DNA from: Hyphomicrobiales bacterium
GTDB taxonomy: Bacteria; Pseudomonadota; Alphaproteobacteria; Rhizobiales; Beijerinckiaceae
Length of the DNA stretch: 6,034 nucleotides
Direction of reading: 5' to 3'
Assembly (NCBI GenBank): GCA_025363375.1
Contig: JANYDZ010000241.1
Location: 1 to 6,034 of the forward strand
Below are positions 4,693 through 6,034 of the stretch, piece after piece; position 1 is the stretch's first letter; each line of letters starts with the position of its first letter. The notes under the pieces are model-generated. The model was not told the DNA's origin. It made no database searches and saw only the letters and a program-made list of their open reading frames with translations. The position numbers and the translations under genes are program-made.

Positions 4693-5793
4693 ATGACCGA
4701 TGCCGCTCCGCCGCCGGGCAAATTCATGATCGATCCCTATCTCGAATGGGCGGCGCGCGAGGGCGTGCCGGTTCACACGGATTTTGGCCTTGACCTGAAG
4801 CGGCTGGAGGTGGGGCCCTGGCCGCGCTTCGGCGCGCGCGGCGCCATCGTCCACGCCAGGGGGCGCGGCGATTTCATGACGATCTTTTTGCTGGAGCTGC
4901 CGCCCGGCGGCAAGAGCGCGCCGCTGCGCCATCTGTACGAGGAAGCGGTCATCGTGCTCGGCGGTCAGGGCGGCGCGAGCGTGCGGGGCGCGGACGGCGC
5001 TCGCCATTCGTTCGAATGGGGCCCCAACAGCGTATTCGCGCCGCCGCTGAATTGCGCGCATCAATATTTCAATGCGTCGGGCGTGGAGCCGGCGCGTCTG
5101 GCCATATGTTGCAATATGCCGGCGGTGCTGAACCTGTTTCGCAGCGAGGCGTTCATTTTCGACAATCCCTTCGCTTTCGCCGACCGCGAGGGACCGGCAA
5201 GCCACTTCCGGGGCGAGGGCGATTTCATTCCCGTGCGCGCGGGCAAGCACATGTGGGAGACGAATTTCGTGCCCGACGCGAACCATCTGGAATTGCGCGG
5301 CTGGGCGGCGCGCGGCGTCGGCGCCTCGCATGTGCAGCTCATTCTCGCCGACAGCATTCTGCACGCGCATATTTCGGAAATGCCGGTGGGCACCTACAAG
5401 AAGGCGCACCGGCATGGACCCGATGTGCATGTGTTCTGCCTTTCGGGCGAGGGGTTTTCGCTGTTCTGGAACGAGGGCGACGCGGACTTCATCCGCGTCG
5501 ACTGGACGCCGGGCTGGGTCTTCGCGCCGGAGGACATGATGTATCACCAGCACTTCAACACGAGCGCGGAGCGCACGCGTTATATCGCCATTGGCCATGG
5601 CAGCGTGCGCTATCCCTTCACGCAAAATATGTGGAAGGTTTACCGGGGCGTCGACGTCGACGTGAAAAGCGGCGGCAACCAGATTGAATATGCCAATCAG
5701 GACCCGCGCGTGCACGCGATGTTTTGCGCCGAGCTCGCGAAGAAGGGGATCGGCGCGAGGATGGACGGCGTGTTTCCACGCGCGGCGGGTTGA
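4693..5793 (+). CDS. bicupin protein, possible dioxygenase-like enzyme
   Basis: This 366-residue protein has two cupin barrels, an architecture shared with gentisate 1,2-dioxygenase and similar ring-cleaving enzymes. The N-terminal barrel (about 45-150) has 'PPGGKSAPLRHLYEEAVIVL' (70-89), giving His80 and Glu84, and 'PPLNCAHQYFN' (117-127), giving His123. The usual first histidine is Leu78. The C-terminal barrel (about 215-320) has G233-x5-His239-x-His241 and 'YHQHFN' with His285 and His287. The usual metal-binding glutamate is replaced by Val245, beside His246. This barrel may therefore hold a three-histidine metal site. There is no signal peptide, so the protein is cytoplasmic. The start at 4693 has AGGAG at 4676-4680, 12 nt upstream, which is rather far. 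A TTG at 4633 is the -35 box itself and cannot be the start if the promoter is right. A Bug/TctC binding protein follows after 8 nt, suggesting the substrate is an imported organic or aromatic acid. The substrate is not known. Confidence 0.85.
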   Translation: MTDAAPPPGKFMIDPYLEWAAREGVPVHTDFGLDLKRLEVGPWPRFGARGAIVHARGRGDFMTIFLLELPPGGKSAPLRHLYEEAVIVLGGQGGASVRGADGARHSFEWGPNSVFAPPLNCAHQYFNASGVEPARLAICCNMPAVLNLFRSEAFIFDNPFAFADREGPASHFRGEGDFIPVRAGKHMWETNFVPDANHLELRGWAARGVGASHVQLILADSILHAHISEMPVGTYKKAHRHGPDVHVFCLSGEGFSLFWNEGDADFIRVDWTPGWVFAPEDMMYHQHFNTSAERTRYIAIGHGSVRYPFTQNMWKVYRGVDVDVKSGGNQIEYANQDPRVHAMFCAELAKKGIGARMDGVFPRAAG

Positions 5794-5801
5794 GGCGGCG
5801 G

Positions 5802-6034
5802 ATGTTGCGAGCAGTCCTTGCGGTTCTTGCGGTCATTGACGTGTTTTGCGCGGGCGGACCGGCGCGCGCCGACGCCGTGTCCGACTTCTATCGCGGGCGC
5901 ACGATTGAGATCGTCGTCGGCGCGGGCGCCGGCGGCGGCTACGATGTGAACGCGCGTTTGCTGGCGCGGCATCTGGGGCGCTTCGTGCCGGGCGGCCCCA
6001 ACGTCGTCGTCAACAACATGCCCGGCGGCGGCGG
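5802..6034 (+). CDS. Bug/TctC-family solute-binding protein (5' part only)
   Basis: The reading frame from ATG 5802 runs open to the window edge (77 complete codons). Residues 1-23 form a signal peptide with cleavage after Ala-Arg-Ala. The mature protein opens with 'DFYRGRTIEIVVGAGAGGGY' (28-47), then 'DVNARLLARHLGRFVPGGP' and 'VVNNMPGGG'. This is the conserved N-terminus of tripartite tricarboxylate transporter substrate-binding proteins, with the glycine-rich ligand loop (VGAGAGGGYD) and the Met-Pro-Gly-Gly-Gly motif. Such proteins capture carboxylic acids in the periplasm and pass them to TctA/TctB-type membrane proteins, or act as sensors. GAGGCGG at 5792-5798 overlaps the cupin stop and serves as ribosome binding site, so the two genes are probably one operon. 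The remaining roughly 250 residues and any transporter genes lie beyond the window. Confidence 0.88.
   Translation, partial: MLRAVLAVLAVIDVFCAGGPARADAVSDFYRGRTIEIVVGAGAGGGYDVNARLLARHLGRFVPGGPNVVVNNMPGGG

Noticed and set aside
4654..5715. 353-residue open frame on the - strand
   Set aside because: It mirrors the bicupin gene, with a composition typical of antisense frames (Arg, Ala, His) and no recognisable motif.

Overview
The window is dense, GC-rich chromosomal DNA whose codons favour G or C in the third position. It carries a tRNA with an encoded CCA end and TTGACA-type promoters. Together with the protein types (Bug/TctC binding protein, exported hydrolase, bicupin), this suggests an alphaproteobacterium, probably Hyphomicrobiales. 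The genus is not determinable from the sequence alone. I see no insertion sequence, phage gene, CRISPR array or rRNA.

Layout. (1) 17-892 and 1048-1890, + strand: two exported proteins. The first is an alpha/beta hydrolase with a signal peptide and a complete Ser/Asp/His triad. The second belongs to a family I recognise only as 'hypothetical'. A GC-rich palindromic stretch follows each stop. (2) 2055-2871 and 2874-3974, + strand: a tight three-gene unit. It encodes a membrane-anchored SRPBCC (START/polyketide-cyclase fold) protein, an 89-residue ubiquitin-like ThiS/MoaD protein ending in Gly-Gly, and a cytoplasmic BNR/Asp-box beta-propeller. Gaps are 13 and 2 nt. A candidate promoter overlapped by an inverted repeat lies in the AT-richer stretch before it. 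(3) 3980-4327, - strand: a small two-helix membrane protein, convergent with the propeller gene. (4) 4458-4533, - strand: tRNA-Thr(UGU). (5) 4693-5793 and 5802 to the window end, + strand: a bicupin protein followed 8 nt later by the start of a Bug/TctC periplasmic solute-binding protein, behind a good sigma-70-like promoter.

How the genes may work together. The bicupin and the Bug protein look like an uptake-plus-oxidation module for an aromatic or organic acid, with the rest of the operon beyond the right edge. The two exported proteins on the left may act on an extracytoplasmic substrate, but nothing shows which. The most intriguing unit is the ThiS/MoaD-like protein translationally linked to a BNR propeller. 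The window contains no ThiF/MoeB-type activating enzyme, no ThiG and no MoaE, so the small protein probably does not serve ordinary thiamine or molybdopterin synthesis here. Its role is open.
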